A stretch of 64,000 nucleotides of DNA from Mytilisepta virgata (lineage: Eukaryota > Mollusca > Bivalvia > Mytilida > Mytilidae), in the NCBI GenBank assembly GCA_028015205.1, contig CM051521.1, positions 65,766,314 through 65,830,313 on the forward strand, in the 5' to 3' direction. How positions within the stretch are numbered: position 1 is the stretch's first letter; the number at the start of each line of letters is the position of its first letter. The position numbers and the translations under genes were made by a program. Positions 53,510 through 64,000 of the stretch are shown here, in pieces. The notes beneath the pieces are model-generated. The model was not told the DNA's origin. It did no database searches and worked only from the letters and a program-made list of their open reading frames with translations.

Positions 53510-55640
53510 TTTGACAACAAAGGTATTACTTTTATAAAACTCAGTAAAGGTTGTGTCTGAAAGACACGGATGCCCCATACTCTTGCACAATTATTTATGA
53601 CGGTAAATCGTTTCGAGAATTATTTTAAGTATTTTAAAGTTTCATAATACATCCTGCTTACATTAACTTTCACCCCATTTAAAATCGATGGTGACTCCGA
53701 TATTGTATTATATAAGATGAATGCAGTTGTGAAATATCATTAATTCATTATCATACGTTCTGTAAAAAACTGCAACAATTTAATCAGTCACTCAAGTATA
53801 AAATGTAGATCGTAAGGACTTAAATGTTGAGTTGTGTTGTACTATGCGAGATGATTGTAGTTGTAAAATATCATCAATATATGTCCATAGGTTCTAAAAT
53901 CACTCAAGCATAAAATAAAGGTCATGGTGACTCCAATGTTGCTGATTTTAGTTGTGTCACTGAATTCTATATTAAGTTAGCATTGACTCCCGTTTAAGAT
54001 TTCCAGATTGCTCTATTTATTTTCGTTTGTATGTTCTCATTTGTTGTTCACAAAGAATGTAGATTATCTTTGTGACGAATGATATCTTTATATATATCAT
54101 AATTGACCATTACAGTGTTCCAATATCTAAGATGATGTTGGACCTGTTCCTGCTGTCGTAACCTTTCATGTACCTCCACCGATTTGTGACTTCCACCGGA
54201 TTGACTTTGTTGAACTTCACGACGGGTGCCGTATACGGAGCAGGAACTGCTTACCCTTCCGGAGCACCTGGGTTCACTCCTGGTTTTTATAGGAGTTGTG
54301 TTGTTCATTGTTTTTTAGTTTTCTGTGTTTATTTGTTGTGCTTGTGGTTGTTCATTTGTCTTCCCGGGTTTGTCTGTCCAATGGATTACGTTTTTTTGAT
54401 TGCTCCTTAGGTATATTTATCCTTTTTATGTGTTGCTATCATCTAACTTCAAGATGTGTTTTGAAGTTAGATGATAGCAACACTCTGAAGGGATGATTGA
54501 AAACAAAGCTACTCATAGCCAACCGTGATGATTTTAAAATTTTCCCTTATTTTTGGTAACATGCCGAAATTTTTAGTTTTTGGTGTCAATATTTCATGCC
54601 AACAGATTTGCTTGTGTTTATTTTGTTTTCTACAGTTGGTTACTGAATACAAATTCCGTGTGTGTATTTGGATTTGAGTTTTACGGATGTAACCCTTTAT
54701 GGTCTCACTGCTTCAATATTATTATTTTAATGTTGATTTTTATAGAAATTCAGTAAAAAAAGATAACTGCAGTGCAGGTAACAATTTTATCATGATGAAG
54801 ATAATGACTTCTTTCCACAATATGATAAACTAAGCTGTCTTATTTTCGAAGTAAGTTGATGGCCTTGTTAGTATTGTAGTATACAAAGAGTCTGCAAACT
54901 CTATCACTTATTTGTGCGTGACTTTCTAATACAATTCTTACAATAAAAGACAAACAAAACATGATATACATTTTATATAAAATTATACAATATATATATT
55001 TAGCAATATTGTCGAATATAACCATCCGGAGTCTCGCCTACGACCTCAACCACCATTTTCATACTCGTTTAAATTTACTTGAATCTTTCAACTGAGGCAC
55101 ACTATACCACATTTTTTAAAAAGTTTATTCAACTAAGCAACCCTGAATTACCAAGAAGCCATGAAATATTAATATCATATATAATATCCTTTCTTTAAAA
55201 ATATCTTTTTGTGGAATTGGTCTTTAGGTGATCAAAAGTATTCGGTCCCGACCTTGAAATAACGAAGCCTCAATTTTAGGAAAACATGATCAATGTCGAC
55301 TCTGAAAGAAGGTCTATTGGACCAATTTGTCAAATCTTTGATGGGGTGATTCATAGATGATACTTTTCAAAATTGTGCTCGACAGTCAGGACCTTGGACC
55401 AATATCATGGCCGATGTCACTAAAATATAAGATTTAGCATAAAACATTTAATAATCTGTTAAACTATAATCGAGCCAAATATTACTAAATTTTGTGATCT
55501 CAATAGTGGTTTTAAAAAAAATTGAAGGTTAAATGAACATGATAGAGGTATTTTCATTTTCCTAAAAATGAAGAATCTGACAAATACAGTTAAACTATCA
55601 TTTACAGTTACTAACAAGTATATACGTGTTCAATGGACAC
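53510..55640. other. Intergenic mosaic, no gene
   Basis: 53540-53990 has weak tandem units with CACTCAAG(T/C)ATAAAAT and ATGATTGTAGTTGT blocks. 54160-54400 is a dispersed mollusc repeat (GGAGCAGGAACTGCTTACCC, TTCCGGAGCACCTGGG), also present inverted at 27355-27440. A 23 bp perfect hairpin lies at 54430-54483. The remainder is AT-rich. Confidence 0.5.
54430..54483. repeat. Perfect 23 bp inverted repeat with 8 nt loop
   Basis: The arm GTGTTGCTATCATCTAACTT plus CAA (54430-54452) is exactly complementary to 54461-54483. The loop is GATGTGTT. Size and shape resemble a short palindrome or a pre-miRNA-like fold; no expression evidence is available. Confidence 0.9.
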
Positions 55641-57130
55641 TACATGCCCCGCCAATGATGTATTTTCGAATTACATTTGTATATTGTTGACTTTGAAGTC
55701 CCTAACGATAGGGTAGATGAAATACTATCTCTAAGTACTTCATGAAAAACTACCTTCAACCTGAACCTTAACCTGAATTTTAACATTGAAATTCCTTAAA
55801 TAAATTCAAAGTCAATGACCCATGACCTCAAGGTCAGAACATCCGTTCCGCATGAAAATGCTGTTGTTCATATCACAAACTATCCATGTACAAATTTTTT
55901 TGATGATACCACAACTCCTTCATGAAAAACTACATTAAACCTGAACCTTAACCTCTTACGGACGGAAGGGCGTACAGATGGACGGACGGCCGCAGAGACC
56001 GAACAACTATATGCCCGACCTGCCTTACAGGCGGGGAATAAAAACTGGATTTGAATCAATCGACCATGAAAATTTAGTCAACACTCAAGTACAAGTTGGG
56101 AGGATTATATAGACAAAATACAGTTCAGCTATCACTTCCAATTACTTAAAAACATACATAACCAAGAAAATCGCTTGACCGTAAAATTATGGTGACATAT
56201 GTCAGAAACCAATGTACACCATACAAGAAATACAGACAAAATTATGTTTATCTATCGAATAAATTTACATGTACTTCGAAATGGCCAAATGAGGAAAACT
56301 GGACATTAATCACCATGACAATGGGGTCAAGTGATCTATGTCAGACAAAAATTTACATCTTTTGAAAAATTTAGACAAAATGTGGGAAACGTACTTTTTA
56401 ATCATGAAAACTGGGCGTCAAACAAAAATCAGGTCAAGATCTGTTGATTTATTCATTGGTTTTGAAATTCACTTTCAGCGCATTTTGCTATATCGTGGAA
56501 ATAAGGTTTTATTGTAGGAAAGTGGAGAACAAGATTAAGGAGAGAACCATCCACCTACTACATAAAACACCTTACGAGAAAATACAAACTATAACTCATC
56601 AATAACTTAGCTACTTAAAAACGGGCTGATCATGAAATTTGGCCGTAATTTTCAAAGTCCAAGGCATAGTGAAATATTTCAGAACCACATGCCCCTTCAA
56701 TGAAGTATTTTTATTCCAAATACATTCATTGTATGTGTTTTGTCTGCATAAGTTCTATAGATTTAATGCTAGGAACTTCTCACTTTGCAGGGTGTCTGTA
56801 GACAATTTGTCAGGAATTAAATTTTTGATAATTTTTACCTTTTTGGAGAGCAGTTAAACATAGTCATTTATGGGGCAAAGTTTAGCAATGAAGGTGTATA
56901 TTACTCTATATGATTTAATGCTAGGAACTTTTTACTTTGCAGAGTGTTTGTACCATATTGAAGAGGTGCAACTTGTCAGGAATTAAATTTTTGACAATTT
57001 TTACCTTTTTGGGTGTAGTTGAACATAGTCATTTATAGGGCAAATTTTAGCAATGAGGGTATATGACTTGTCTGCATAACTCCTCCTACATATTTAATGC
57101 TAGGAACGTCTCACTTTGCAGATGAAGATG
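55640..57130 (+). repeat. Degenerate repeat arrays
   Basis: 55740-55970 holds two copies of TTCATGAAAAACTAC...CCTGAACCTTAACCT. A GGACGGAAGGGCGTACAG block and CCTTACAGGCGGGGAATAAA close the first repeat near 56040. 56740-57125 holds three units of about 165 bp with TTTAATGCTAGGAAC, CACTTTGCAG and TTGACAATTTTTACCTTTTT blocks. Confidence 0.6.
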
Positions 57131-58175
57131 AAGAACGTTCAGCTTTTCACTTTCCACCTTGTATTTAAAAAATAGATATGCGGGGGCATCATTGGTGTTT
57201 GAATTTCAAATGTTATTCTGCAACACTTTGAAAGCTGTCCTTGAGGTTAATTGCACTGCGGTTAGTTCACATTGTCTAGTTTTACACTGATCTAATCATG
57301 AAAACGGGACGCGAATTTGACAGTCACTAAACATGATAATGAGACCAGAAAAGGACGACTTAAAATTATGACCAAGAAGCATTTTACAACTAAGTAAGCT
57401 TAGGTTTTGTAGCTTTTTAAAATAGGAAAGACATATAAGTTAAGTCAGTAGAAATACCCTTGCTCAAAGACATTTTCAACAGGTTCAAAATTTAAGACGG
57501 TATGGTTAAAGAGGAGGTAACTATCCAACAGGTAAGAAAGACAACTCTTCATGTTCATGCTTCACTTCGATAATTTATCATCCAAAAATATGTGCTGTCA
57601 AACACGCCAAAGTATTTAAGGCAGCATTGTTAAACAGGTAGTACAGGTGCCATAGGTATGAAATCGTTACCCACCTTACCTCTCATCATGGCCAGGATTT
57701 ATACAGCCACTATGAATCAGCCTAGGCTTCTAGTTCCCGACAATTTTGTATCCGAAAACTTTTGTTTTCCATAATGCGGAACCACAGGTAAACATCCTTA
57801 CCTACCTTACAACTCACCACGGTGATGCTTCACACCAACAATGGATAACATGTGGCCTAGAATTGTTGATTTTGTGACCAAACATTCTTTGGAATGTAAG
57901 GCAGTATTGTTAGAAGCAGATGTGTCACAAATAGAAAATCGATACTCACCTTATTACATCTTGGTCATGCTTCACATATAGATGCTTAGAATTTTGGAAC
58001 GGCTGTGCAGCCAGGGGTAAATAAGTATACCCCACCTCCTTCGGAGTGGGGATATAATAAAGTTTTTTCACAAACTGTTAACACCCCGCCGCTACCGGAA
58101 CTGATTGGAATGTCTTTGTTTTGTTCCTGTTTAATATTTATAACACAATTTTCTGAAACATCTGATCAGCATAAC
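57131..58175. other. Intergenic sequence, no recognised gene
   Basis: No conserved ORF. CCCACCTCCTTCGGAGTGGGG (58029-58049) forms a small hairpin just before the right arm of the long inverted repeat. Confidence 0.45.
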
Positions 58176-59110
58176 TTCTAACCAGAAATCTACGATTACA
58201 AAGTTCGCCTCGTTCCCCCAATAAATTTAGTTTGTGGATTTGAAGCTCCCCGAGATGCACCCTTACAGCAAGTAAGATGATTGTAGGTCGATTGGTATCG
58301 GAGAACTGACCTAGGACGTAAAACTTAACCTCAGTTAATGAAGCGAGATACGAAGATCAGACTGACCTAATTTTGGTAGGAGGTCGTGTCACCTCCTTAG
58401 ATGCATCCTCACACGAAGTAATATAATTGTAGGTGACTTGGTATCAGAGAACTGAACTCGGACGTAAAACTTAACCTAAGTCAATGAAGAGCGATAAGTA
58501 GGTCAGCAGGACCTAATTTTGACGGGAGGCTTTGTTACTCTCTGACATGCACTCTCACGCCAATTAGTTTGATTGTAGGTCCCTTGGTATCGGAGAACTG
58601 AAGTCGGACATCAAACCAGCTAAGTCAATGAAGCATGATATGTAGGTTAAAGTGACCTAATTTTGACGGGTCTGTGTTATTCCCCAAGATTCACACTGAC
58701 ACGTAGTTATATGATTGCATGTCCCTTGGTATCAGAGAACTGAACTCGGACGTCAAACTTAGCCTAAGTCAATGAAGTGTGATAAATAGGTCAGGATGAC
58801 ATAATTTTGGTGGGAGGCTGTGTATTACTCCCCTAGATTCACCCTCGCAACAAGTAATATGATTGTAGGTCAATTTGGATGTTAAAACTAATTTTTTGAC
58901 ATAAAACTTAAAAGCCAGTCAACCGTGTAATATTGGCCATGTGACCTCCATCTTATATCACATGGTCAGTCTCATCAACTTGCACCTGCACACAAAAATA
59001 AATGACCCTAGGTCAACTAGTAACTGAAAGCTGGCTGTGGATGCCCACGCGGATACGGACGTGGACGCCGGTGGTACTCCATTAGTGCTCGCCCTCAACG
59101 AAAAATATTT
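58176..59110 (-). repeat. Right arm of long inverted repeat, with about five tandem units
   Basis: This is the reverse complement of 47958-48645. CCAGAAATCTACGATTACAA and TTCGCCTCGTTCCCCCAAT open the arm. GATTGTAGGT-type unit marks lie at about 58281, 58425, 58572, 58713 and 58863. CTTAAAAGCCAGTCAACC, CATGGTCAGTCTCATCAAC and GGTGGTACTCCATTAGTGC close it. It has one or two more tandem units than the left arm. Confidence 0.82.
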
Positions 59111-59340
59111 AAAAACATGTTCTAGTGTACTCACTGGGACTTTCATCAACATAGCCGAAATTTGAAATATAAATGTCAAACAAAATAATATATTTTTTTT
59201 TAAAATTATGTCTCCAAAACTGTTGGGAAATTTGGGGAAACCATTTGGCAAAAGGGTATTTTAAGTCATCTTTAAAAACTATAACTGGTTGCTCGACTAA
59301 GATGGAAAATATTCTTTTAAAAGTCCAAAAAGGTAGAAAT

Positions 59341-60278
59341 CTATGGCACGCCGTTTTTATATTTATTCAAATTCCAAGATATCTTATTTATTTAACAAGA
59401 TATCTTATTAAGTATTAAGATATCTTTAATTTTTATGAGAAATCTTATTTAATTTGAAAGTAAATAAGATATTTCTATAAGTTAATAAGATATCTCTATA
59501 AGTTTATAAGATATCTCTATTAGTTTATAAGATATCTTATGAAGTAAATAAGATATCTGTATTATTAACTATATAAAAGATATCATATATAGTTAATAAG
59601 ATATCTTATAAATTAATAGAGATATCTTATTAACTTATAGAGATATCTTATATATTTAATAAGATATCTTTATAACCAGTTAAATAAGATATCTCGAAAA
59701 GTTAATAAGATATCTCTATTAGTTTATAAGATATCGCTACACGTTTATAAGATATCTCTATTAGTTTATAAGATATCTCTATTAATTTATAAGATATCTT
59801 ATAAACTAATAGAGATATATTATAAACTTATAGAGATATCTTATAAAGTATTAAGATATCTTTAATTTTTATAAGATATCTTATTTAATTTGAAAATAAG
59901 ATATCTCTGTAAGTTAATAAGATATTAATAAGATATCTCTATTAGTTAATAAGATATCTTACTTCTTTATAAAGATATCTTTTAAACACATACTTTATTA
60001 GATATCTTATAAAGTTTATAAGATATCTTATAAACTAATAGAGATATTTTATTAACTTATAGAGATATCTTATATATTTAATAAGATATCTTTATAACCA
60101 GTTAAATAAGATATCTCTATAAGTTAATAAGATATCTCTATAAGTTTATAAGATATCTCTATTTGTTTATAAGATATCTCTATTAATTTATAAGATATCT
60201 CTATTAATTTATAAGATATCTTATTTAACCAAATAAGATATCTCGAAATTGAATAAATATAACAACGGCGTGCCATAG
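59341..60278. mobile_element. 938 bp TIR element whose interior is a GATATC palindromic satellite
   Basis: The left terminus CTATGGCACGCCGTTTTTAT (59341) matches the reverse complement of the right terminus ending CGGCGTGCCATAG (60278), with one mismatch in the first 29 bp and weaker matching beyond. AAAT flanks both ends (59337-59340, 60279-60282). The interior consists of several dozen AGATATCT octamers every 20-28 bp, separated by TTAATAA/TTTATAA spacers in both orientations. There are no ORFs. Confidence 0.87.
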
Positions 60279-60649
60279 AAATCATCCTAAGTCTAAAAGA
60301 AAGCTAGCTGGTAGTCCATCGACTGACATGAACTATGTTACTATTGTTTAAATTCTTTAATTAGTTCCTCTTAACAATTGGGCAAAACTACGATGGTGCA
60401 TAGGTGACATATAAAAATACACTTTTGAAATGTGTATAACTGTATAGTTTTTATTTTAACAATCTACGCTATACAATTATACACGTTTCAAAAATTGTAT
60501 AATTGTATAGCAAAATTTAGGTTTTTAAATATACAATTATGCACTTTTCAAAAACTGTAATTATATAGCAAATTTAGTTTTTAAATATATGATTTATTAA
60601 CGCAACACAAGATTATAAGTCATGGCGATACAATGACAAATTACAAGAC

Positions 60650-61235
60650 ATATAAACATACAAAGAAGTTATTACAATTTAATAAACTAAGACTGATTAG
60701 GGTCTTCTTTCCTCAGTTCTAATGACTGTTCTATAAAAGACGATACAGCCTTAATTTGTAATGGTGTTGATGGGTTTAAAATGATATTAATTTTATTAAA
60801 ATTGTCTAAATGTTGAAAATTTTCATGTTGTTTAGTGAAATTTGAATAAAAATTATTTCTAATATTTTCATTATATTTGCAAGTGAAGAACAAATGTAGT
60901 TCATCATCAATCTCGTTGCAAAGCTTACATATTCTGAGAGAACGAGGAATTTTTTGGTATCTTCCAAGTTCTATCATAAGTGAATGTTCACTCATACGAA
61001 ACTTTGCAATAAGCTGTCTTTTAAATTTATTTGGATGATGTAGATATTTTCACATTCAAATTCCTTATTTTTAATAATTTTATACAGGAAAATTTTGTTT
61101 TCTTCTTTTAAATTTTCTATCATGTCTATTAACATTTTCTCATAATAATCTAAAACTTTCTTTTTAATGGTATTTTTGCATTTTTTTACCTCATTTTTGT
61201 TTGTACATTTTTTTGTTTCATTTAAATTCAAGCCA
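60650..61235 (-). pseudogene. Non-LTR retrotransposon C-terminal fragment
   Basis: The minus-strand frame at 60995-60687 encodes MSEHSLMIELGRYQKIPRSL, RICKLCNEIDDELHLFFTCK and ends EDPNQS. C-x2-C...H-x4-C, preceded by a Leu-x-IE-x-GRY segment, is the zinc-knuckle-like C terminus of many non-LTR retrotransposon polyproteins. A Lys/Asn-rich frame immediately upstream (61231-60992) ends QLKDSLLQSFV-like and overlaps with a frameshift. The RT core is missing. Confidence 0.75.
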
Positions 61236-61609
61236 ATTATATCTGAAAATACAAGTATACATTTTTCCCAAACTGTAATTGTATAGCAAATTTGATCACA
61301 TATATTTCTAAATTTACAATTACAGTGAAAATATTTCTTTTAGCTGTACAGTTATACACTTTGTATGGTAAATGTCAAGTACGCTGTCATGTTTTTATAT
61401 TTTTATCGATTGGACACATTTTTTTCTCCTCAGGGAGTCCCCAATTTCGCATCTGATACCGACATATTTATTGTAAATTATCGTGTTCCGACGCACGTGA
61501 TGTATAATTCGTGTAACAAAATGAAGTTTTGCAGCAGAAATATACTCCTTAACAAAAATAACAACTTTTTACTACTTAATTATAAATTGATATATTTAAA
61601 ACATTGTTG

Positions 61610-62120
61610 ATTAGAAATTGTAAATTTCATTTGTTGGACAAACACATGTCAAGTATCTCAAATGATCAGTAAATTTCAGTACTTTGATCAAGGACGTATA
61701 TGATATGTTAGTTATACGTCCTTGCTTTGATGATCGCTGAGATTGTCACACAATGTGTGAATTCTGATGACCTTGAGGGCGGGAGGAAGGGGGTGGGGAG
61801 AATATCGCAATATGCATGAATACACAATATATCAACATTTGAGATCTGCAAATTATTAATGTCAATTATGTGTAAAATGATTCTTTTGTTTTACCGAAAT
61901 GTATTGCAACATAATATACAAAAGGTTATAAAATCCCCATTCCCTGTCATTTAATTAAAATAACTATAATTATGTTATTTGAGGTAACAGTTAAAATAAT
62001 TTAAACATATGGAAATTGTTATTCTATTTTTATTTTAAAGTACTCTGTAACTTGGTATCAAGTTTATATAATCCCTCCTTTCTTCTGTTTGCTTTTATAA
62101 TTATCTTGCATCGTTTTTTG
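61610..62120. other. AT-rich sequence, no recognised feature
   Basis: A GGACGTATATGATATG...TATACGTCC imperfect palindrome lies at 61692-61722. Nothing else is recognised. Confidence 0.4.
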
Positions 62121-62439
62121 AAAATTTTATAATTGTATAGTTAAAAAAATAAAATTTCAATGTACAATTATACAGTTTTTGAAAAGTGTATAATTGTATA
62201 GCGTAAGTTGTTAAATAAAACTATACAATTATACATATTTCAAAAGTGTATAAACATTTCCTTAAATTATACTGTCAAGTGTCCCTAAATGTTGTTATTT
62301 GTAAGATATATTTTTAAACATACTGAAAAAGCAGGGCCACTAAACTTGCTTGCCAATTTGTTGGCAGCTTTTAGATATTACCTTCTTAAACAATATTTTA
62401 CACTTTTTTTTAAATGAAATAAATAATTTACCTTTTATC

Positions 62440-63470
62440 AGAAATTTGATGGAATCTCAACCATTTTCAAGATATTTGAAAATTAGGATATATATGGTTT
62501 AGGGGTGAAAATCTCAAATGATTTTAAAAATATTTGAACATCTATGAAATCGAGTGGTTGGGAATTTTAATTAATCTCATTATAAGAACAAGAACATGTA
62601 TGGTTTTGGGTTGGGGTGTCAACTATCTTCAAGATATCTAAACAACTATCATGGGAATGTGGTAGCGATAACCCACAGGGAATAAAAAAGTAAGTAAATG
62701 AATTATCATGATAACAAAGGATATATATTGTTTAGGGCTGGAGATCTCAACTGCTTTAAAAAATACATACTGCTTTAAAAATACATGAAAATGAAATTTC
62801 TATAATGCATTAAGTGCAATGAACCCCAGGGTAAATAAAATATGTAATATAATATATTTTTTTTATGAAAAAGAGAATATATATGGTTTAGGGATCGGAT
62901 CTCCACCATTTTCAGGATACCTGAAAATTTATGAAATGGAGGGATTGGCCATTACCCTCTCAAGGAGTAATATAATATATAATTTAATTCATCTTTTTAA
63001 ATATGAATAACAAGAATAAATAAGTTTTATTGCAATCCATGAATGCACAGTGTACATAAAAATTCTATTTTCAGTACCAATGACCTTGAACTTTGATCCA
63101 ACGACCCCAAAATCAATAGGGTTATTTCCCTCCCCTTGAAGCATTATTCACCCACCTTGGGTATCAATTAAACATATACTTCTGAAGTTATCATCCAGCT
63201 ACAAAAACTATTTTTAGTATCAGTGACCTTGACCTTTTTCCTAATGACCCAAAAATCAATAGGCTTCTTTCCCTCCCAAAGGGGCATATTTCATCCACCT
63301 TTGGTTTCCATCATTTTCAGTATATCTGAAAATTTATGAGATGGCTGATGATTACCCGCCCAAGGATTAATAAAATATATAATTTAATACATCTATTTAA
63401 ATATGAATAACAAAAATAAATAAGTTTTATTACAATCCATGAATGTAAAGTGTACATAAAAATTCTCTTT
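62440..63470 (+). repeat. Degenerate tandem units, then first copy of a tandem duplication
   Basis: Units with ATATATGGTTTAGGG, ATCTCAACCATTTTCA and GATATTTGAAAAT blocks recur at about 62445, 62640, 62725, 62880 and 63300. From about 63005 a unit beginning ATAAATAAGTTTTATT runs to about 63320 and is repeated from about 63410. Confidence 0.65.
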
Positions 63471-63474
63471 TCAT

Positions 63475-63744
63475 GGGGCTTCGGTGGTCGAGTGGTCTAG
63501 GTAGTTCGTCATGACTACTACTGATCACTAGCCTGTCAACGCTGGGGTTGAGAGTTGGAATCTCACCTGTGGCGGGGTGTGTTCGACTCCGATCTTAATT
63601 GACAAGGATTGCCAATTTTCCTACGGAAGGTCGGTGGTTCTCTCCGGGTACTCCGGCTTCCTCCACCAATAAAAACTGGCCGCCGCGAAATGGCCAAAAT
63701 GTGTTGAAAACGGCGTTAAACCCCAACTAAACAAACAAACAAAT
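63475..63744 (+). mobile_element. SINE, tRNA-headed, V-SINE/RUDI-like (copy 2)
   Basis: Head GGGGCTTCGGTGGTCGAGTG, B-box region GAGAGTTGGAATCTCACC, central TCCGGGTACTCCGGCTTCC and AAAACGGCGTTAAACCCC, tail ACAAACAAACAAATC. It is longer than copy 1 by about 25 bp in the tRNA part (CAACGCTGGGGTTGAGAG), which copy 1 lacks. It sits between TCTCTTTTCA and TCTATTTTCA, the duplicated target. Confidence 0.87.
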
Positions 63745-64000
63745 CTATTTTCAGTACCAATGACCTTAACTTTTGATCCAACGACCCCAAAATCAATAGG
63801 GTTATTTTCCTCCCATTGACGCATTATTCACCACCTTGGGTATCAATAAAACATATGCTTCTGAAGTTATCATCCAGCTACAAAAACTATTTTTAGTATC
63901 AGTGACCTTGACTTTTGTCCTAATGACCCCAAATTCAATAGGCTTCATTCCCTCCTCAGGGGCATACTTCGTCCAACTTTGATTTCCACAGAACAATTAC
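63745..64000 (+). repeat. Second copy of tandem duplication, after the SINE
   Basis: CAGTACCAATGACCTTAAC, AACGACCCCAAAATCAATAG and ATCATCCAGCTACAAAAAC repeat 63074-63320. The copy continues to the window edge. Confidence 0.8.

Larger units (their letters stand above)
60417..62251. mobile_element. Element bounded by about 125 bp inverted repeats
   Basis: The left block 60417-60545 (ACACTTTTGAAATGTGTATA, CTACGCTATACAATTATACA) is the reverse complement of 62120-62251, with scattered changes. Each arm is itself built of TGTATAATTGTATAG-type palindromic units, and similar units occur at 61245-61350. A retrotransposon fragment lies inside. Target duplications are not obvious. Confidence 0.6.

Noticed and set aside
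54168..54410. A secreted or membrane protein ORF
   Set aside because: The sequence is a dispersed mollusc repeat also present inverted at 27355-27440; the ORF has no conserved domain and no matching gene structure.

Overview
The window looks like nuclear DNA of a mollusc, most likely a bivalve. It is AT-rich, intron-containing and dense in repeats of kinds I associate with bivalves: short direct-repeat arrays headed by a terminal hairpin, a V-SINE-type SINE, tandem-repeat MITEs and broken non-LTR retrotransposons. No bacterial-style genes or operons are present. The species is inference; the sequence does not name it. || Positions 1-29000 hold the 3' part of one plus-strand gene, Acinus (ACIN1), an RRM protein of the ASAP/exon-junction machinery. 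Nine coding exons can be placed (about 1250-1394, 4860-4973, 9587-9734, 11198-11439, 14162-14269, 17533-17857, 18642-18745, 24378-24491, 28040-28135). Their phases join without conflict into about 464 codons ending in TAA at 28133. They cover the KRKWG-type basic segment, acidic linkers, the RRM, a basic charged segment, the RNPS1/SAP18-binding (RSB) motif and an Arg-rich tail. The first exons lie before position 1. Intron 5 uses a GC donor. The 3'UTR runs to about 28480-29020. || The introns and the flanking DNA are filled with repeats. Family 1 starts T-run/AGCTCACCTG plus hairpin and ends CAGGTGAGC plus hairpin plus CTTG/CTAG, with 155-170 bp internal tandem units. Family 2 starts GTCTCGCCTG and ends CAGGCGAGAC...CCACTCTTG. 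A piggyBac deletion derivative with TTAA duplications sits in intron 5, and a higher-order tandem array of about 130/150 bp monomers sits in intron 7. || Positions 29000-64000 contain no host gene I can support. They hold three non-LTR retrotransposon 3' fragments, two SINEs, and a 503 bp TRIM-like LTR element whose two identical 198 bp LTRs each carry a tRNA-like unit with pol III A and B boxes. There are also several elements defined by long inverted repeats: nested termini at 33962-47902, a foldback-like pair at 47958-59110 with tandem repeats inside its arms, a 1.8 kb pair at 60417-62251, and a 938 bp GATATC-rich palindromic element at 59341-60278. || The strongest candidate for something undescribed is the TRIM with a tRNA-like module in its LTRs. 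It is architecturally parallel to plant Cassandra TRIMs, which carry 5S rRNA promoters.
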